Source: Loktanella sp. 5RATIMAR09 (GTDB lineage Bacteria > Pseudomonadota > Alphaproteobacteria > Rhodobacterales > Rhodobacteraceae). From it: a stretch of 64,000 nucleotides of DNA. Below, piece after piece: positions 17,077 through 30,272 of this stretch. The notes under the pieces were generated by a model, which saw nothing but the letters and a program-made list of their open reading frames with translations, had not been told where the DNA came from and did no database searches. The position numbers and the translations under genes were made by a program. Location of the stretch: assembly GCF_001419985.1 (NCBI RefSeq), contig NZ_LJAL01000003.1, positions 1 through 64,000 on the forward strand. Reading direction: 5' to 3'. Each line of letters opens with the position of its first letter. Within the stretch, counting starts at the first letter, position 1.

Positions 17077-17595
17077 CTAGTCGAGTTGATAGGAAAATCT
17101 GATCCCCACAGTCTCCAACCCCGGGTTTACCTCGGATAGATTTGCGTTCGAGCGGTGATCCAGAAAAACGGACAGACTTCCGACATCACCAAACTTGATA
17201 CCGGCGCCGACCGACCCGCGCCATTGCAGCGGAAAGCCCAGATCGGGCCCATCGTCTTGTATATAGAGACCAGGCATGACGGAAGCTTCGATAAAGATCG
17301 GGCTGTCGCTGATGCGTTCACTGGACCATTTGGCACCGGCACCGAACCAGAGATCATCGTTGCTGGTCAGGCTGGCACCCACCGTCGGTTGGACCGCGCC
17401 AATACGCTTGGGCAGATCATAGCTGATGAATACCTCATCGCCGATCACCTCTTCCTGAAACAGGGTGTCGCCATATTGCACATGGACGCGCGCTGGTGCC
17501 TCGCTTTGTTGAAAGCAATCGGTCTGGCATTCGTTCAGATAGGTGTCGGTTGCGCTTACGATGATAAAAATCCAGGCAAATGTACTATCGGCCAT
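17077..17595 (-). CDS. PagL-like lipid A 3-O-deacylase
   Basis: 172 residues, ATG at 17595 with GAGG at good spacing; a GTG at 17607 is the alternative. A hydrophobic N-terminus suggests export, and the rest alternates like an outer-membrane beta-barrel ('WRGSVGAGIKF', 'GSLSVFLDHRSNANL', a terminal aromatic FSYQLD). The HxS pair in DHRSN and a Glu 12 residues after the Ser reproduce the His-Ser-Glu spacing of the PagL catalytic triad. It would remove a 3-O acyl chain from lipid A in the outer membrane. Overlaps tetR by 11 bases as last gene of the ppk2-tetR-pagL run. Confidence 0.75.
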   Translation of the reverse strand: MADSTFAWIFIIVSATDTYLNECQTDCFQQSEAPARVHVQYGDTLFQEEVIGDEVFISYDLPKRIGAVQPTVGASLTSNDDLWFGAGAKWSSERISDSPIFIEASVMPGLYIQDDGPDLGFPLQWRGSVGAGIKFGDVGSLSVFLDHRSNANLSEVNPGLETVGIRFSYQLD

Positions 17596-18220
17596 TGGGG
17601 TCCTCACTGTCGGGTGCGATCAGGCCAAGCCCGCGCAGATAAATCCCGATCCCTGTTTCAAGCAGGTCTTCGGGCGGAAACGGGCTTTTGGTGCCGGGGC
17701 TGGAACGGGCGAAAAGCTCGACCACGCCATGCGACAGGGCCCAGATGTGGGCGCTGAACATCTGGGGTGGGGGGCGTTTTTCTGCTGGAATATGTTGCGA
17801 CAGTTGTTCTGCCGCCTTTTCCAGAACGCCCATCGCGCGGGTGGCCACGGTATGCAGTTCTGACGAGCGGTTGATCGAAATACCGCTCTCGAACATCGCA
17901 ATGTAATGTCCCGGATATTTGCGCGCAAAGGCCAGATAGGCGCGTCCTGTGGCCTCGAACGCCTTGAGCGCCGAGGGCTGGCCATCGCCGTAGGCGTATT
18001 CCATCAGATCGCCAAACATCTCATAGCCTTGCAGCGCCGCAGCCGCGATCAGATCCTCGCGGCCCTCAAAATGCCGGTAAACGGCGGCGGGGGTCACACC
18101 GGCCTCGCGCGCGGCCTCGGACAGGGTAAAGCCCGTCGGCCCGCGCTTTTCGATCAGCGTCAGACAGCCGTCGATCAGCGCCTCGCGCAGATTGCCGTGA
18201 TGATACCCGCGTTTAGCCAT
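17585..18220 (-). CDS. TetR/AcrR-family transcriptional regulator
   Basis: 211 residues; ATG at 18220 ([18 protein letters not shown]) is chosen over an upstream in-frame start because the family begins here. The N-terminal helix-turn-helix is '[32 protein letters not shown]' (about residues 33-64). The C-terminal ligand-binding helices match the WHG-type TetR domain ([16 protein letters not shown]). Overlaps ppk2 by 8 bases and pagL by 11, so it is translated with both and probably controls its own operon. Confidence 0.93.
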   Translation of the reverse strand: MAKRGYHHGNLREALIDGCLTLIEKRGPTGFTLSEAAREAGVTPAAVYRHFEGREDLIAAAALQGYEMFGDLMEYAYGDGQPSALKAFEATGRAYLAFARKYPGHYIAMFESGISINRSSELHTVATRAMGVLEKAAEQLSQHIPAEKRPPPQMFSAHIWALSHGVVELFARSSPGTKSPFPPEDLLETGIGIYLRGLGLIAPDSEDPNGR

Positions 18221-19082
18221 GCCAGAGGTCGGGACCTCCCAAAATCTTGTCGTCAATGGGTGTGACAGCGGCGCTATCCTTCATCGGATAATCAAGCTGG
18301 GCCAGCAGATGCCGGATCACCTGCACACGGGCACGGCGTTTGTCGTCCGAGCGCACGATCGTCCAAGGCGCATGATCCGTGTGGGTCCGCTCAAGCGTCT
18401 CCGCGATCGCCGCGGTGTAGGAGTCCCATCTGCTCAGGCCCTCGACGTCGATCCAGCTGAGCTTCCATTGCTTTAGCGGGTCTTTCTCGCGGTCCAGAAA
18501 GCGTTTGAGCTGTGTTGCTCGTCCGACATTGAGCCAGAATTTGACAAGCGTGATCCCTTCATGAACCAGCATGTCTTCGAACTCGGGGACCTGTGCAAAC
18601 CAGCGGGCGCGTTGTTCTGGCGTGCAAAAGCCGAAAACATGTTCGACCACGCCGCGATTGTACCAGCTGCGGTCAAAGATCGTGATCTCGCCCTTGGCGG
18701 GTAAATGGGCGATATAGCGTTGAAAATACCATTGTGCGGCCTCTACATCGGTGGGCTTGGACAGCGCCACCAGTTTCGCACCGCGTGGATTAAGATTTTC
18801 GCGCAACCGTTTGATTGTGCCACCTTTTCCGGCTGCGTCACGCCCTTCGAAAACCACCGCGATCCGGCGCCCCGTCTCGCGCGCCCACGCCTGCATCCGG
18901 ACCAGTTCGATTTGCAGGGCTGCGAGTTCGGCCTCGTATTCACTGCGCTTCCAGCGGTCCCGATAGGGGTATGTAGGGTTGATGATGTCACCCTTGCCAG
19001 CGGCCTCTACCGCGTCACGCACGTCCGCAGGAGCATCTTCAGTGAAATAGCGGCTGATCCCGCCATCAAAAGGTAGATCCAT
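18213..19082 (-). CDS. ppk2: Polyphosphate kinase 2
   Basis: 289 residues. PPK2 transfers phosphate between polyphosphate and nucleoside diphosphates. Walker A is [10 protein letters not shown] (79-88), followed by '[20 protein letters not shown]', '[17 protein letters not shown]' and the Walker B-like [13 protein letters not shown] with the lid region after it, all classical for one-domain class I PPK2. First gene of a tight three-gene operon with a TetR regulator and a PagL-like deacylase, an unusual combination. Confidence 0.96.
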   Translation of the reverse strand: MDLPFDGGISRYFTEDAPADVRDAVEAAGKGDIINPTYPYRDRWKRSEYEAELAALQIELVRMQAWARETGRRIAVVFEGRDAAGKGGTIKRLRENLNPRGAKLVALSKPTDVEAAQWYFQRYIAHLPAKGEITIFDRSWYNRGVVEHVFGFCTPEQRARWFAQVPEFEDMLVHEGITLVKFWLNVGRATQLKRFLDREKDPLKQWKLSWIDVEGLSRWDSYTAAIAETLERTHTDHAPWTIVRSDDKRRARVQVIRHLLAQLDYPMKDSAAVTPIDDKILGGPDLWHG

Positions 19083-19109
19083 GAAAACTCTCCCGAACTT
19101 CGCACACCA

Positions 19110-19138
19110 TATATGGGGGTTTGTGTCTGGAAGCGCAA
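19110..19138 (-). promoter_or_regulatory. Possible promoter of ppk2-tetR-pagL
   Basis: On the minus strand, TTGCGC (19138-19133), 17 bases, CATATA (19115-19110), about 28 bases before the ppk2 ATG. Confidence 0.4.
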
Positions 19139-19163
19139 TTCGGCTTTCTGCTTCTGGAGATGA

Positions 19164-20150
19164 CTAAGGCTGTAGCCCTGCGCGCCGTGCCGCGCGGTCA
19201 ATCGCGCTGATCGCGGCAAGCGGGTCTGCGTGATGTGGCATGTGGCCCACGCCGGGCAGGCGGGTTGTGTTCACTTGCGGGACGATTTTTTCGATTTCTT
19301 CGGCGTGAATATGGATCGGCACAGTTGTGTCTTCCTCGCCGTGCAAAATTTCAATCGGCAGCGTCAGTTCCGGGTACCGCTGGGAGAGTTGCACGACATG
19401 CGGGCGCGATGTGTTTACCTGCCGCGTATTGGCGCGCATGCTGGACGGGCGTAGCGTCAGGCCCGCACCGATGTAGTCGGCATAGCCTTCGGGCGCGCTT
19501 TGCGGGGCAAAAGTCGCCTCAATACTGCTGTCGACCACCGCAGGCGGCACAAAGGCAGAGATCGCAGGGATTGTCACGACACCACCAAACGCGCTGCCAT
19601 TGACCGAATAATACCGGCCCAAGTCACCCGGCCACGGCATGGTGACGCCCGCAATGGAGACAACCGCTTTGGCATTTACGGGGCTGTCTTGATCCAGACC
19701 TGCAACCGCCCACGCATATGACACGATACCGCCAAAGCTGTGACCGGCCACAATGGGATCTGTGATCCCGATCTTTTCGGCCGCTTCGCGCAACATTGCG
19801 GCCTGCGCCTGCGGGCTATCGCCCTCGGTGGCGGTCAGACCAGTGGCGACGCCCGGCACGCGGTCGGTATATCCCAGACCGGGACGGTCAAAGGCTGTGA
19901 CGGTATAGCGATCCGTCAGGCGGCCCATCAGATCAAAGGTCCATTCACGCAGGTTGCCACCCGCCCCGTGCAAGAGGATCAGATGCGGGCCCGTCCCTTC
20001 TTGGACATAATGCACCTGTCCGCCGGTCACTTCGACAAACTGGCCCAGCGGGGGGTACTGGGTCGTTGCTTGCGCGGCGCGGTACTGTGCCAACAGGGCC
20101 GTTGCGACCGCCGTAAGCCCCAGCACGATGGAAACTGTTTTAAGTGCCAA
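19164..20150 (-). CDS. Alpha/beta hydrolase, membrane-anchored
   Basis: About 328 residues if it begins at the TTG at 20150, just before a membrane anchor ([16 protein letters not shown]). An ATG at 20204 is also in frame but would overlap metA by 65 bases; the start is uncertain. Hydrolase core: '[14 protein letters not shown]' (oxyanion region), 'DRPGLGYTD', the nucleophile elbow GHSFGG, a catalytic Asp in HGEEDTTVP and the His in GVGHMPHH. Substrate unknown. It follows metA with an overlap, so it is expressed from the same minus-strand run. Confidence 0.88.
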   Translation of the reverse strand: MALKTVSIVLGLTAVATALLAQYRAAQATTQYPPLGQFVEVTGGQVHYVQEGTGPHLILLHGAGGNLREWTFDLMGRLTDRYTVTAFDRPGLGYTDRVPGVATGLTATEGDSPQAQAAMLREAAEKIGITDPIVAGHSFGGIVSYAWAVAGLDQDSPVNAKAVVSIAGVTMPWPGDLGRYYSVNGSAFGGVVTIPAISAFVPPAVVDSSIEATFAPQSAPEGYADYIGAGLTLRPSSMRANTRQVNTSRPHVVQLSQRYPELTLPIEILHGEEDTTVPIHIHAEEIEKIVPQVNTTRLPGVGHMPHHADPLAAISAIDRAARRAGLQP

Positions 20151-21057
20151 TTTTATCCAACTCAAAATGGGTGGTCTGGTAAATATCGTTGATCCAGTTT
20201 CCATATAGGAGATGTGCGTGACTTCTCCACCTGTTTTGAGGCGTGTTGTCGGGATTGTCATCGGGGTAGTAGTTCATCGGCACGTTGATCGGCGTGCCGT
20301 TGGCGATATCGCGGTCATATTCCTGCTTGAGCGTACCACTGTCATATTCAAAGTGATTGAAGATATAGAGCGCGCGATGTGCGCGATCCTCAACCAGCGC
20401 GGGGCCTGCATCATCACTGGTGATCAGTGTCGTCAGCCCGTCTGCCGCGTCGATTTCATCCTGCCGCATCTCGGTCCAGCGACTGACAGGGATCACGCAA
20501 TCATCCGAGAATCCGCGCAAGTAGGGCGAGGCGGGGTCGGTGATATGGTGCCGGAAACAGCCAAAGGCCTTGTGATCCAGCAGGTGTTTCTGGACGCCGT
20601 GGAAATAGTTGATCATCGCCATCCCGCCCCAGCAGACGCCAAAGGTGGAATGTACGTTGGTTTGGGTCCACTCAAACACCTCTGTCAGCTCATCCCAGTA
20701 GGTGACATCATGGAATGGCAGATGCTCAATCGGGGCGCCGGTGATGATCAGCCCGTCGAATTTTTCGTCTTTGACCTCCGAGAACGGGCGATAGAATTCT
20801 TCCATATGCTCGGCCGCCGTATTCTTGGTCTGGTGTTCGGACATCCGCACCAAGGACAGTTCAATCTGCAACGGCGTCGCCCCGATCAGACGCGCGAACT
20901 GGTTCTCGGTCTGGATCTTCTTGGGCATCAGGTTCAAAAGCGCAATCCGCAGCGGGCGAATGTCCTGACGGGACGCAGTATCTTCATCAAGCACCATGAC
21001 ACCTTCGTTCGAGAGAACGTTATAGGCGGGCAGGGCAGAGGGCAGTTTAATGGGCAT
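20140..21057 (-). CDS. metA: Homoserine O-acyltransferase (MetA family)
   Basis: 305 residues. Activates homoserine for methionine synthesis. Catalytic Cys142 ([10 protein letters not shown]), His235 and Glu237 (NHFEYD) are in place. In this family residue 111 sets the acyl donor: Gly for succinyl-CoA, Glu for acetyl-CoA. Here the segment is GAPIEHL with Glu111, which predicts homoserine O-acetyltransferase activity despite the common 'succinyltransferase' label. Lies 36 bases after the ATPase gene and overlaps the hydrolase downstream. No SAM-II riboswitch is visible in the short gap before it. Confidence 0.95.
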   Translation of the reverse strand: MPIKLPSALPAYNVLSNEGVMVLDEDTASRQDIRPLRIALLNLMPKKIQTENQFARLIGATPLQIELSLVRMSEHQTKNTAAEHMEEFYRPFSEVKDEKFDGLIITGAPIEHLPFHDVTYWDELTEVFEWTQTNVHSTFGVCWGGMAMINYFHGVQKHLLDHKAFGCFRHHITDPASPYLRGFSDDCVIPVSRWTEMRQDEIDAADGLTTLITSDDAGPALVEDRAHRALYIFNHFEYDSGTLKQEYDRDIANGTPINVPMNYYPDDNPDNTPQNRWRSHAHLLYGNWINDIYQTTHFELDKIGT

Positions 21058-21093
21058 CGGTCAATTCCTGATAAGTGGGCAGAGATAGGCGGC

Positions 21094-21957
21094 TTAGCCG
21101 CGCATCTCAAGGGCGTCAGCGATCATGCTGACAAAGCCCTCCGTATCTTTGACATTCTCGACGGCGTGTTGCGGCACCGTAATGCCCCATTTATCGGCCA
21201 TCGCCTGATACCGTGGCTGGCGGTGCGCCAGCGCCTTGGCAAAGGCCCAGCGGATGAAATCATCAGGGTTCACGCGGTCGGGCGCCACGTTGAATTCGGC
21301 CAGATAGGCCTGCCACGTCGCCAGCATGAACGCCGGATCATAGGACATCGGTTTGGGTTCGTGATCAAAACGGCGGATCAGTTCGGCGGTATGCGCCTCG
21401 GTCCCTTTGATCCAGACCATCAGGGTCTTTGAGGCAAGCTCGCTCAGCACCGGATCATTGGGATCATCGGGATCGACCCATTCACAAATCGACCCACCCG
21501 TGTCGCAGACAAAATGCGGATATTGGTAAAGCGCCACCGAGCGGTCGATGAAATGGCTGGTATCCAGCAGGGCTGCGACCTCTGCGTCCTGAAATTCATC
21601 CTGACGGCGGGTGTATTCGTCCCATTCAAGACCACCAAGGGCAGGATCACCGGGTTTGCCCAGATAGGATGACATCGGTTTGAGATCATCGAACGAAATG
21701 TTCGAGCCGATATAGATTGAATTGGACCGAAGCAGATCGCGCAGGAACGGCACCTTCATCGCCTCGCGCTTGGCGTTATCGGCAATCTTTTCACCCATAT
21801 AGCGCGTGCCGATCCGGTAATCGATCGAGTAGTGAAACCAGTCACCGGTATCACGCAGCATTTTCGACAGATAGGTTTTGCCCAAACCTGACATGGCAAA
21901 GAACAAAACACGTTTTTGCGGCGCGTTACGCCAGTCGGATGCGGATTTGTAAATCAT
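21094..21957 (-). CDS. P-loop ATPase of unknown function
   Basis: 287 residues. A Walker A-like loop near the N-terminus (FFAMSGLGKTYLSKMLRD) marks a P-loop kinase or ATPase. The remainder ('HYSIDYRIGTRYMGE', 'FIDRSVALYQYPHFVCDTGGSICEWV') resembles small-molecule kinases with a lid, but I cannot name a substrate. It is 36 bases upstream of metA on the same strand, suggesting co-transcription. The 137 bases upstream (21958-22094) hold no gene. Confidence 0.8.
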   Translation of the reverse strand: MIYKSASDWRNAPQKRVLFFAMSGLGKTYLSKMLRDTGDWFHYSIDYRIGTRYMGEKIADNAKREAMKVPFLRDLLRSNSIYIGSNISFDDLKPMSSYLGKPGDPALGGLEWDEYTRRQDEFQDAEVAALLDTSHFIDRSVALYQYPHFVCDTGGSICEWVDPDDPNDPVLSELASKTLMVWIKGTEAHTAELIRRFDHEPKPMSYDPAFMLATWQAYLAEFNVAPDRVNPDDFIRWAFAKALAHRQPRYQAMADKWGITVPQHAVENVKDTEGFVSMIADALEMRG

Positions 21958-22094
21958 GGGGCTTTGGGTAACGGCGTAAACTGCAATCTGCCAGCAGATT
22001 TTTGCATCCGCGTCTTTTTATCTGCACGTCCTGCAAAGGCTTGGCACAATGGCGCGGACGCGGCTGTGAAACACAGACCCGCCCGCGATTGCGT

Positions 22095-22553
22095 TTACGC
22101 AAGCACGGCAGGCCAGTTGGCGTCCGCTGCTGCAATGTGCCCCGGAATATCCCGTTCCCATCGGCTGCGCACACCAGTGGAGAAATTCAGATAGAGCTTG
22201 TCATCCACAATCGACCACGCCTCTGGCACGGTGGACGCGGTATAACCCTGACTGACCGCATAGGCACAGTATCCGCCATATTGCGGGGCATAGCGGGCAG
22301 GGTCGGCGGCAAAGGCATCGCGGTTGGTCACAGAGGCGAAACGCCACGTTGCCCCCATATAGTCGGCGGTGATCGCAGGGTCGCCCGCGACAGGTGCGCC
22401 TTCGGTGAAATAGGCCACCACGTCCGATCCATCGACCGCAATTCCGTCCTCGGCGTAAACCTCGGGTGTGGCGGCCATTGCGCGCGGTGCAAAACCCGCA
22501 ACGGCGGGGGCTGCAACGGCAAGTGTCAAAAGGTGGCGGCGTGTGAGTGTCAT
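22095..22553 (-). CDS. YHS-domain protein with Tat signal
   Basis: 152 residues, ATG at 22553 after an AGGAG at ideal spacing; a longer frame upstream crosses into mnmA. The N-terminus MTLTRRHLLTLAVAAPAVAG is a twin-arginine signal, so the protein is exported folded. The mature part has the YHS pattern: 'DGSDVVAYFTEG', 'WRFASVTNRDAFAADPARYAPQYGGYCAYAVSQG'. YHS domains are linked to metal binding; this exported form is common in roseobacters, function unknown. Confidence 0.88.
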   Translation of the reverse strand: MTLTRRHLLTLAVAAPAVAGFAPRAMAATPEVYAEDGIAVDGSDVVAYFTEGAPVAGDPAITADYMGATWRFASVTNRDAFAADPARYAPQYGGYCAYAVSQGYTASTVPEAWSIVDDKLYLNFSTGVRSRWERDIPGHIAAADANWPAVLA

Positions 22554-22650
22554 ATCAAAGCTCCTGGCGCGGGGTGTGGTCCCAGTTGGGGCCATCATGC
22601 GCACAAAAGCTAGAGGGCACACAGACATGTGACCTTTCGTTGCAAAACAC

Positions 22651-23790
22651 CTAGGCGCCGCGCCAGATCCAGCCACCGCCCAACACGCGTGTGCTGTCGG
22701 GATCGTAGAACACGCAAGCCTGCCCCGGTGATACGCCTTGTTCGGCCACCAAGAGTTCCACCTCGGCCTCGGTGTCCGAGATCGGACGCAGCACCGCATC
22801 GGTAGGGGGCCGTGTCGAGCGTACGCGCACCGCAATCTGGCGTTCGCCCATATCCATCAGGTTCCCGCCGCCGATCCAGTTGATCTCACGGATCGGCACA
22901 CGGCGGGTGGCCAGGAGCTCCTTGGGGCCCACAACGACCTGTTTGGTGTTCACATCAAGTTTCACCACATAAAGCGGATCAGCCAGCCCGCCGATCCCCA
23001 AACCACGGCGTTGACCAATGGTGTAATGGATCACGCCCTTATGGGTGCCCAGAACGCGGCCTTCGGTATCGACAATCTCACCCGGGGCGGCAGAACCGGG
23101 GCGCAGTTTTTCGATCACGGCGGCATAATCACCGTTGGGCACAAAGCAGATATCCTGACTGTCGGGTTTATCCGCGACACTCAGCCCGTATTTGCCCGCC
23201 AGCGCGCGGGTTTCTTCCTTGGACGCATGATGGCCCAGCGGAAAGCGCAGGTAATCCAGCTGGTCTTGCGTGGTCGAGAACAGGAAGTAACTTTGGTCTT
23301 TCGTGGCATCAGCGGCAGAATGAAGCTCGGCCCCGTCAGCACCCATCTTGCGCTGAATATAGTGACCGGTGGCCATGCAATCGGCATCAAGGTCTTTGGC
23401 GGTTTCCAACAAATCCTTGAATTTCACCCGTTCGTTGCAACGGATACACGGCACAGGGGTGGCGCCGCCAAGATAGCTGTCGGCGAATTCATCCATCACC
23501 GCTTCGCGGAAGGTGTTTTCGTAATCCAGCACGTAATGGGGAAATCCCATTTCCTCGGCCACGCGGCGCGCATCATGGATGTCGCGGCCAGCACAGCACG
23601 CGCCTTTCTTGGCCAAAGCCGCGCCATGGTCATAAAGTTGGAGCGTCACCCCCACCACATCATAACCTTCTTCGGCCAGTTTTGCGGCCACAACTGAGCT
23701 ATCAACGCCGCCGGACATGGCGACGACGACGCGCGTTTGCGCGGGTGGTTTTGCAAAGCCGAGCGAATTGAGCGGCGAATCAAGTGACAT
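22651..23790 (-). CDS. mnmA: tRNA-specific 2-thiouridylase MnmA
   Basis: 379 residues. Thiolates U34 of Glu, Gln and Lys tRNAs. The PP-loop is [14 protein letters not shown] (about 24-37). The catalytic cysteines lie in [13 protein letters not shown] and in [12 protein letters not shown]. The central '[20 protein letters not shown]' and the C-terminal beta-barrel follow the family plan. ATG at 23790. Divergent from sciP across 132 bases. Confidence 0.97.
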   Translation of the reverse strand: MSLDSPLNSLGFAKPPAQTRVVVAMSGGVDSSVVAAKLAEEGYDVVGVTLQLYDHGAALAKKGACCAGRDIHDARRVAEEMGFPHYVLDYENTFREAVMDEFADSYLGGATPVPCIRCNERVKFKDLLETAKDLDADCMATGHYIQRKMGADGAELHSAADATKDQSYFLFSTTQDQLDYLRFPLGHHASKEETRALAGKYGLSVADKPDSQDICFVPNGDYAAVIEKLRPGSAAPGEIVDTEGRVLGTHKGVIHYTIGQRRGLGIGGLADPLYVVKLDVNTKQVVVGPKELLATRRVPIREINWIGGGNLMDMGERQIAVRVRSTRPPTDAVLRPISDTEAEVELLVAEQGVSPGQACVFYDPDSTRVLGGGWIWRGA

Positions 23791-23922
23791 ATCAGTGTCC
23801 CGGAAGCTTCGGTTACGTATCGAAATATAGGAAAATGCGATGCACTCTCAAGGCCCCCCTATACCACTCGTTAAACCCTTCACCCGATATTTACCCCCGG
23901 AGTGAGACAAAGGGGTGCAAAT

Positions 23923-24201
23923 ATGTACATTCGGAAAATCGAAGGACCAAGATCTGTGACCTTGCCTGATGGAACAATTATGACGCGGGCGGATTTGCCC
24001 AGTCAGAAAACAAGGCGCTGGGTTGCGTCCCGCAAGGCCGCTGTCGTGCGGGCTGTGGGCGGGGGGCTTATCACGCGCAGCGAAGCCTTGGAAACCTACG
24101 CGCTTTCAGAGGACGAGTTTTCAGAGTGGGAAACTGCCGTGGACCAGCACGGCGAGGCGGCACTGAAGGCCACTGCGCTACAACGCTATAGACAACTATA
24201 G
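23923..24201 (+). CDS. sciP: CtrA inhibitor SciP (DUF1153)
   Basis: 92 residues, ATG at 23923. Begins MYIRKIEGPRSVTLPDGTIM, then a helix-turn-helix with 'WVASRKAAVVRAVGGGLITRSEALETYALSEDEFSEWE', the DUF1153/SciP pattern. In Caulobacter SciP accumulates in G1 and blocks CtrA-dependent transcription. Here it lies 91 bases upstream of ctrA in the same direction, so regulator and inhibitor are neighbours. The 132-base gap to divergent mnmA should hold its promoter. Confidence 0.92.
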   Translation: MYIRKIEGPRSVTLPDGTIMTRADLPSQKTRRWVASRKAAVVRAVGGGLITRSEALETYALSEDEFSEWETAVDQHGEAALKATALQRYRQL

Positions 24202-24228
24202 GTTGTTTTGTGTTAAGGTACGTTGGGG

Positions 24229-24245
24229 GTAACGGCTAATTAACC
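24229..24245. promoter_or_regulatory. Candidate CtrA box upstream of ctrA
   Basis: GTAA, seven bases, TTAACC: seven of eight core matches to TTAA-N7-TTAA. A GGTTTAA (24252-24258) mirrors the TTAACC, giving a partial inverted repeat. It lies about 50 bases before the ctrA ATG, consistent with autoregulation. Confidence 0.45.
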
Positions 24246-24292
24246 TTTATTGGTTTAATTGAAGACTACCGAACTCATAGCGGAGAACTGCC

Positions 24293-25006
24293 ATGCGAGT
24301 CTTGCTGGTTGAAGACGACCCTACAACGTCCAAAAGCATCGAACTGATGCTGACCCACGCCAATCTGAATGTGTACGCAACAGATATGGGGGAGGAAGGG
24401 ATCGATCTTGCAAAGCTCTATGATTATGACCTGATTCTTCTCGACATCAATCTGCCCGATATGAACGGGCATGAGGTTTTGCGCCAGCTTCGGTTGAGCC
24501 GTATTGATACGCCTATATTGATCCTCTCAGGGGACGATGGGACAGAAAGCAAGCTAAAAGGCTTTGGTTTTGGTGCAGATGACTATCTGACAAAACCCTT
24601 CCACCGCGAAGAACTCGTGGCGCGTATTCATGCAATTATCCGGCGGTCCAAAGGGCACGCGCAATCCATCATCAAGACAGGTCAGATTGCCGTGAACCTT
24701 GATGCCAAAACAGTTGAGGTTGAAGGCAGCACCGTGCATCTGACGGGTAAAGAATACCAGATGCTCGAACTTCTGAGCCTGCGCAAAGGTACCACACTGA
24801 CGAAAGAGATGTTTCTTAACCATCTTTATGGCGGGATGGATGAACCGGAACTCAAAATCATTGACGTGTTCATCTGCAAACTGCGCAAAAAGCTGAGCGA
24901 AGCCACCAGCGGTGACAATTATATCGAAACGGTTTGGGGGCGGGGTTATGTCCTGCGTGATCCGGATCCGGTGACCACCCATGCGCCGATCGCCATCGGG
25001 GCGTAA
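24293..25006 (+). CDS. ctrA: Cell-cycle response regulator CtrA
   Basis: 237 residues, OmpR type. Receiver domain 1 to about 120 with acidic pocket EDD (7-9) and phospho-acceptor Asp51 in [10 protein letters not shown], plus Lys in [10 protein letters not shown]. The C-terminal winged helix carries '[18 protein letters not shown]' and '[13 protein letters not shown]', near-identical to known CtrA. CtrA receives phosphate through ChpT. In Rhodobacterales it is usually non-essential and controls flagella, gene transfer agents and competence. SciP is next door; a candidate CtrA box lies before it. Confidence 0.97.
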   Translation: MRVLLVEDDPTTSKSIELMLTHANLNVYATDMGEEGIDLAKLYDYDLILLDINLPDMNGHEVLRQLRLSRIDTPILILSGDDGTESKLKGFGFGADDYLTKPFHREELVARIHAIIRRSKGHAQSIIKTGQIAVNLDAKTVEVEGSTVHLTGKEYQMLELLSLRKGTTLTKEMFLNHLYGGMDEPELKIIDVFICKLRKKLSEATSGDNYIETVWGRGYVLRDPDPVTTHAPIAIGA

Positions 25007-25080
25007 GACCAGCGCTTTTCATGCTTTCCGACTGCGGGCATCCGGCACTGGACGCCGCAGTGCAGCCCGCCTAATTATGA

Positions 25081-29354
<4,274 letters not shown>

Positions 29355-29382
29355 TAGCAGCAGTCACAAAATGTTCTCAAAT

Positions 29383-29397
29383 GTTCTATAAAAGTTC
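29383..29397. promoter_or_regulatory. LexA box (GTTC-N7-GTTC)
   Basis: GTTC (29383-29386), seven bases TATAAAA, GTTC (29394-29397): an exact match to the alphaproteobacterial LexA consensus. A third GTTC at 29373-29376 precedes it at N6 spacing. It covers the expected -35 area of a -10-like TAATAC at 29410-29415. Confidence 0.7.
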
Positions 29398-29436
29398 TTT
29401 ACAGGCGGTTAATACTGTGAGAACAAAGTAGCAACG

Positions 29437-29451
29437 GAACATGAGGAGAAC
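29437..29451. promoter_or_regulatory. Second LexA-type box (GAAC-N7-GAAC) over the ribosome-binding site
   Basis: GAAC (29437-29440), ATGAGGA, GAAC (29448-29451) is the reverse complement form of the LexA consensus. It overlaps the GAGGAG ribosome-binding site of the microprotein. Another GAAC half-site is at 29421-29424. Confidence 0.55.
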
Positions 29452-29457
29452 ATACCA

Positions 29458-29580
29458 ATGGCTGAAGAGATAAAATCCGTTATCGCACGTTCCCGCGACA
29501 CGATTGTCGCCGATGCGTTGGGTGTTGCTGCCCTCATGGTCATGCTGATTGTTGGATTGGCCTTGCCCGGGCTGATCTAA
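29458..29580 (+). CDS. SOS-type 40-residue membrane microprotein
   Basis: 40 residues, ATG at 29458 with GAGGAG at good spacing. An N-terminal cytosolic helix with mixed charges (MAEEIKSVIARSRDTIVADA) is followed by one membrane helix (VAALMVMLIVGLALPGLI) running to the end. Two LexA-type boxes lie in the 80 bases before it, so I infer SOS control. In Caulobacter, SidA is a 29-residue, LexA-controlled, single-span inhibitor of division; this gene has the same size class, topology and control but no clear sequence identity that I can show. Transcription probably ends at 29726-29761. Confidence 0.75.
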   Translation: MAEEIKSVIARSRDTIVADALGVAALMVMLIVGLALPGLI

Positions 29581-29725
29581 CCTGCCGAAGCGATCGCGCC
29601 CGGTCTGTCACATTGCCCTGTCCCAATAATGCAATGTTTGATGACCTGCCTGTCTGATATCCAAAGCGGGGGTTTTGCCTCTCCCCATGGAAAACTGGAC
29701 CGGGTCGTGATCGTTTTCAAACCTG

Positions 29726-29761
29726 CCGCCGCCATCTGCCCGGATGTGCGGCGGTTTTTTT
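29726..29761 (+). terminator. Rho-independent terminator
   Basis: CCGCCGC-CATC / GATG-T-GCGGCGG, a bulged 11-pair stem with loop TGCCCG, then seven T residues. It closes the transcript carrying the microprotein; the 145 bases between (29581-29725) hold no gene I can support. Confidence 0.85.
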
Positions 29762-30206
29762 ATGCGCTGGCCTGTTGGCTGTGCAGGGCGTCCAAGGTGG
29801 CATCAAAGGCAAGCATGATCGACGCGTGACGGTTCTTGTAATCCTTGGCGGGCTGCAACACCTCAAGATCGCCAAACGGGGCAGGCGGCACGGGGCCATC
29901 GGATTTCAGCATCGCACTCAGGGCATCGCGCCCCGCCTGCACCTGATCCAGCGTCAGCCCGACAATATTGGCCCCCACAACAGCCGCAGCCGCCTGACCC
30001 AAGGCGCAGGCTTTCACATCTTGCCCATAGTCGGTGATCACGCCATCGGTCACTTGCAGATCAACGGTCACGGTAGACCCGCACAAAGGCGCGCGTTTTT
30101 TGGCAGTGGCCGTGGGATGGTCCAAACGCGTGGTGCGCGGCATGTCAGCTGCAAGCGCCAGAATACGCCCCGAGTAGAGTTTGATCAGATCGTTTTCCGC
30201 TGACAT
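29760..30206 (-). CDS. NifU/IscU-like iron-sulfur scaffold protein
   Basis: 148 residues, ATG at 30206. Layout of the IscU/NifU N-terminal fold: 'DLIKLYSGRILALAADMPRT' at the start, then cysteines in APLCGSTVTVDLQV and KACALGQAAAA. The third cysteine of classical IscU is replaced (it ends KNRHASIMLAFDATL), leaving two Cys and a His as possible ligands. This shortened type is widespread in alphaproteobacteria and sits beside hisI here. Divergent from hisI by 66 bases. Role as a cluster scaffold is inferred. Confidence 0.85.
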   Translation of the reverse strand: MSAENDLIKLYSGRILALAADMPRTTRLDHPTATAKKRAPLCGSTVTVDLQVTDGVITDYGQDVKACALGQAAAAVVGANIVGLTLDQVQAGRDALSAMLKSDGPVPPAPFGDLEVLQPAKDYKNRHASIMLAFDATLDALHSQQASA

Positions 30207-30272
30207 CACGTTGCCCTTTTTCTTACACCTCATTAGATAGTGCCCACCGCCCCGCTTGCAAAGGTTTTTGAT

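Noticed and set aside
21058..21093. SAM-II riboswitch before metA
   Set aside because: The gap to the upstream ATPase gene is only 36 bases, and the 137 bases before that gene do not show the SAM-II core as I know it.
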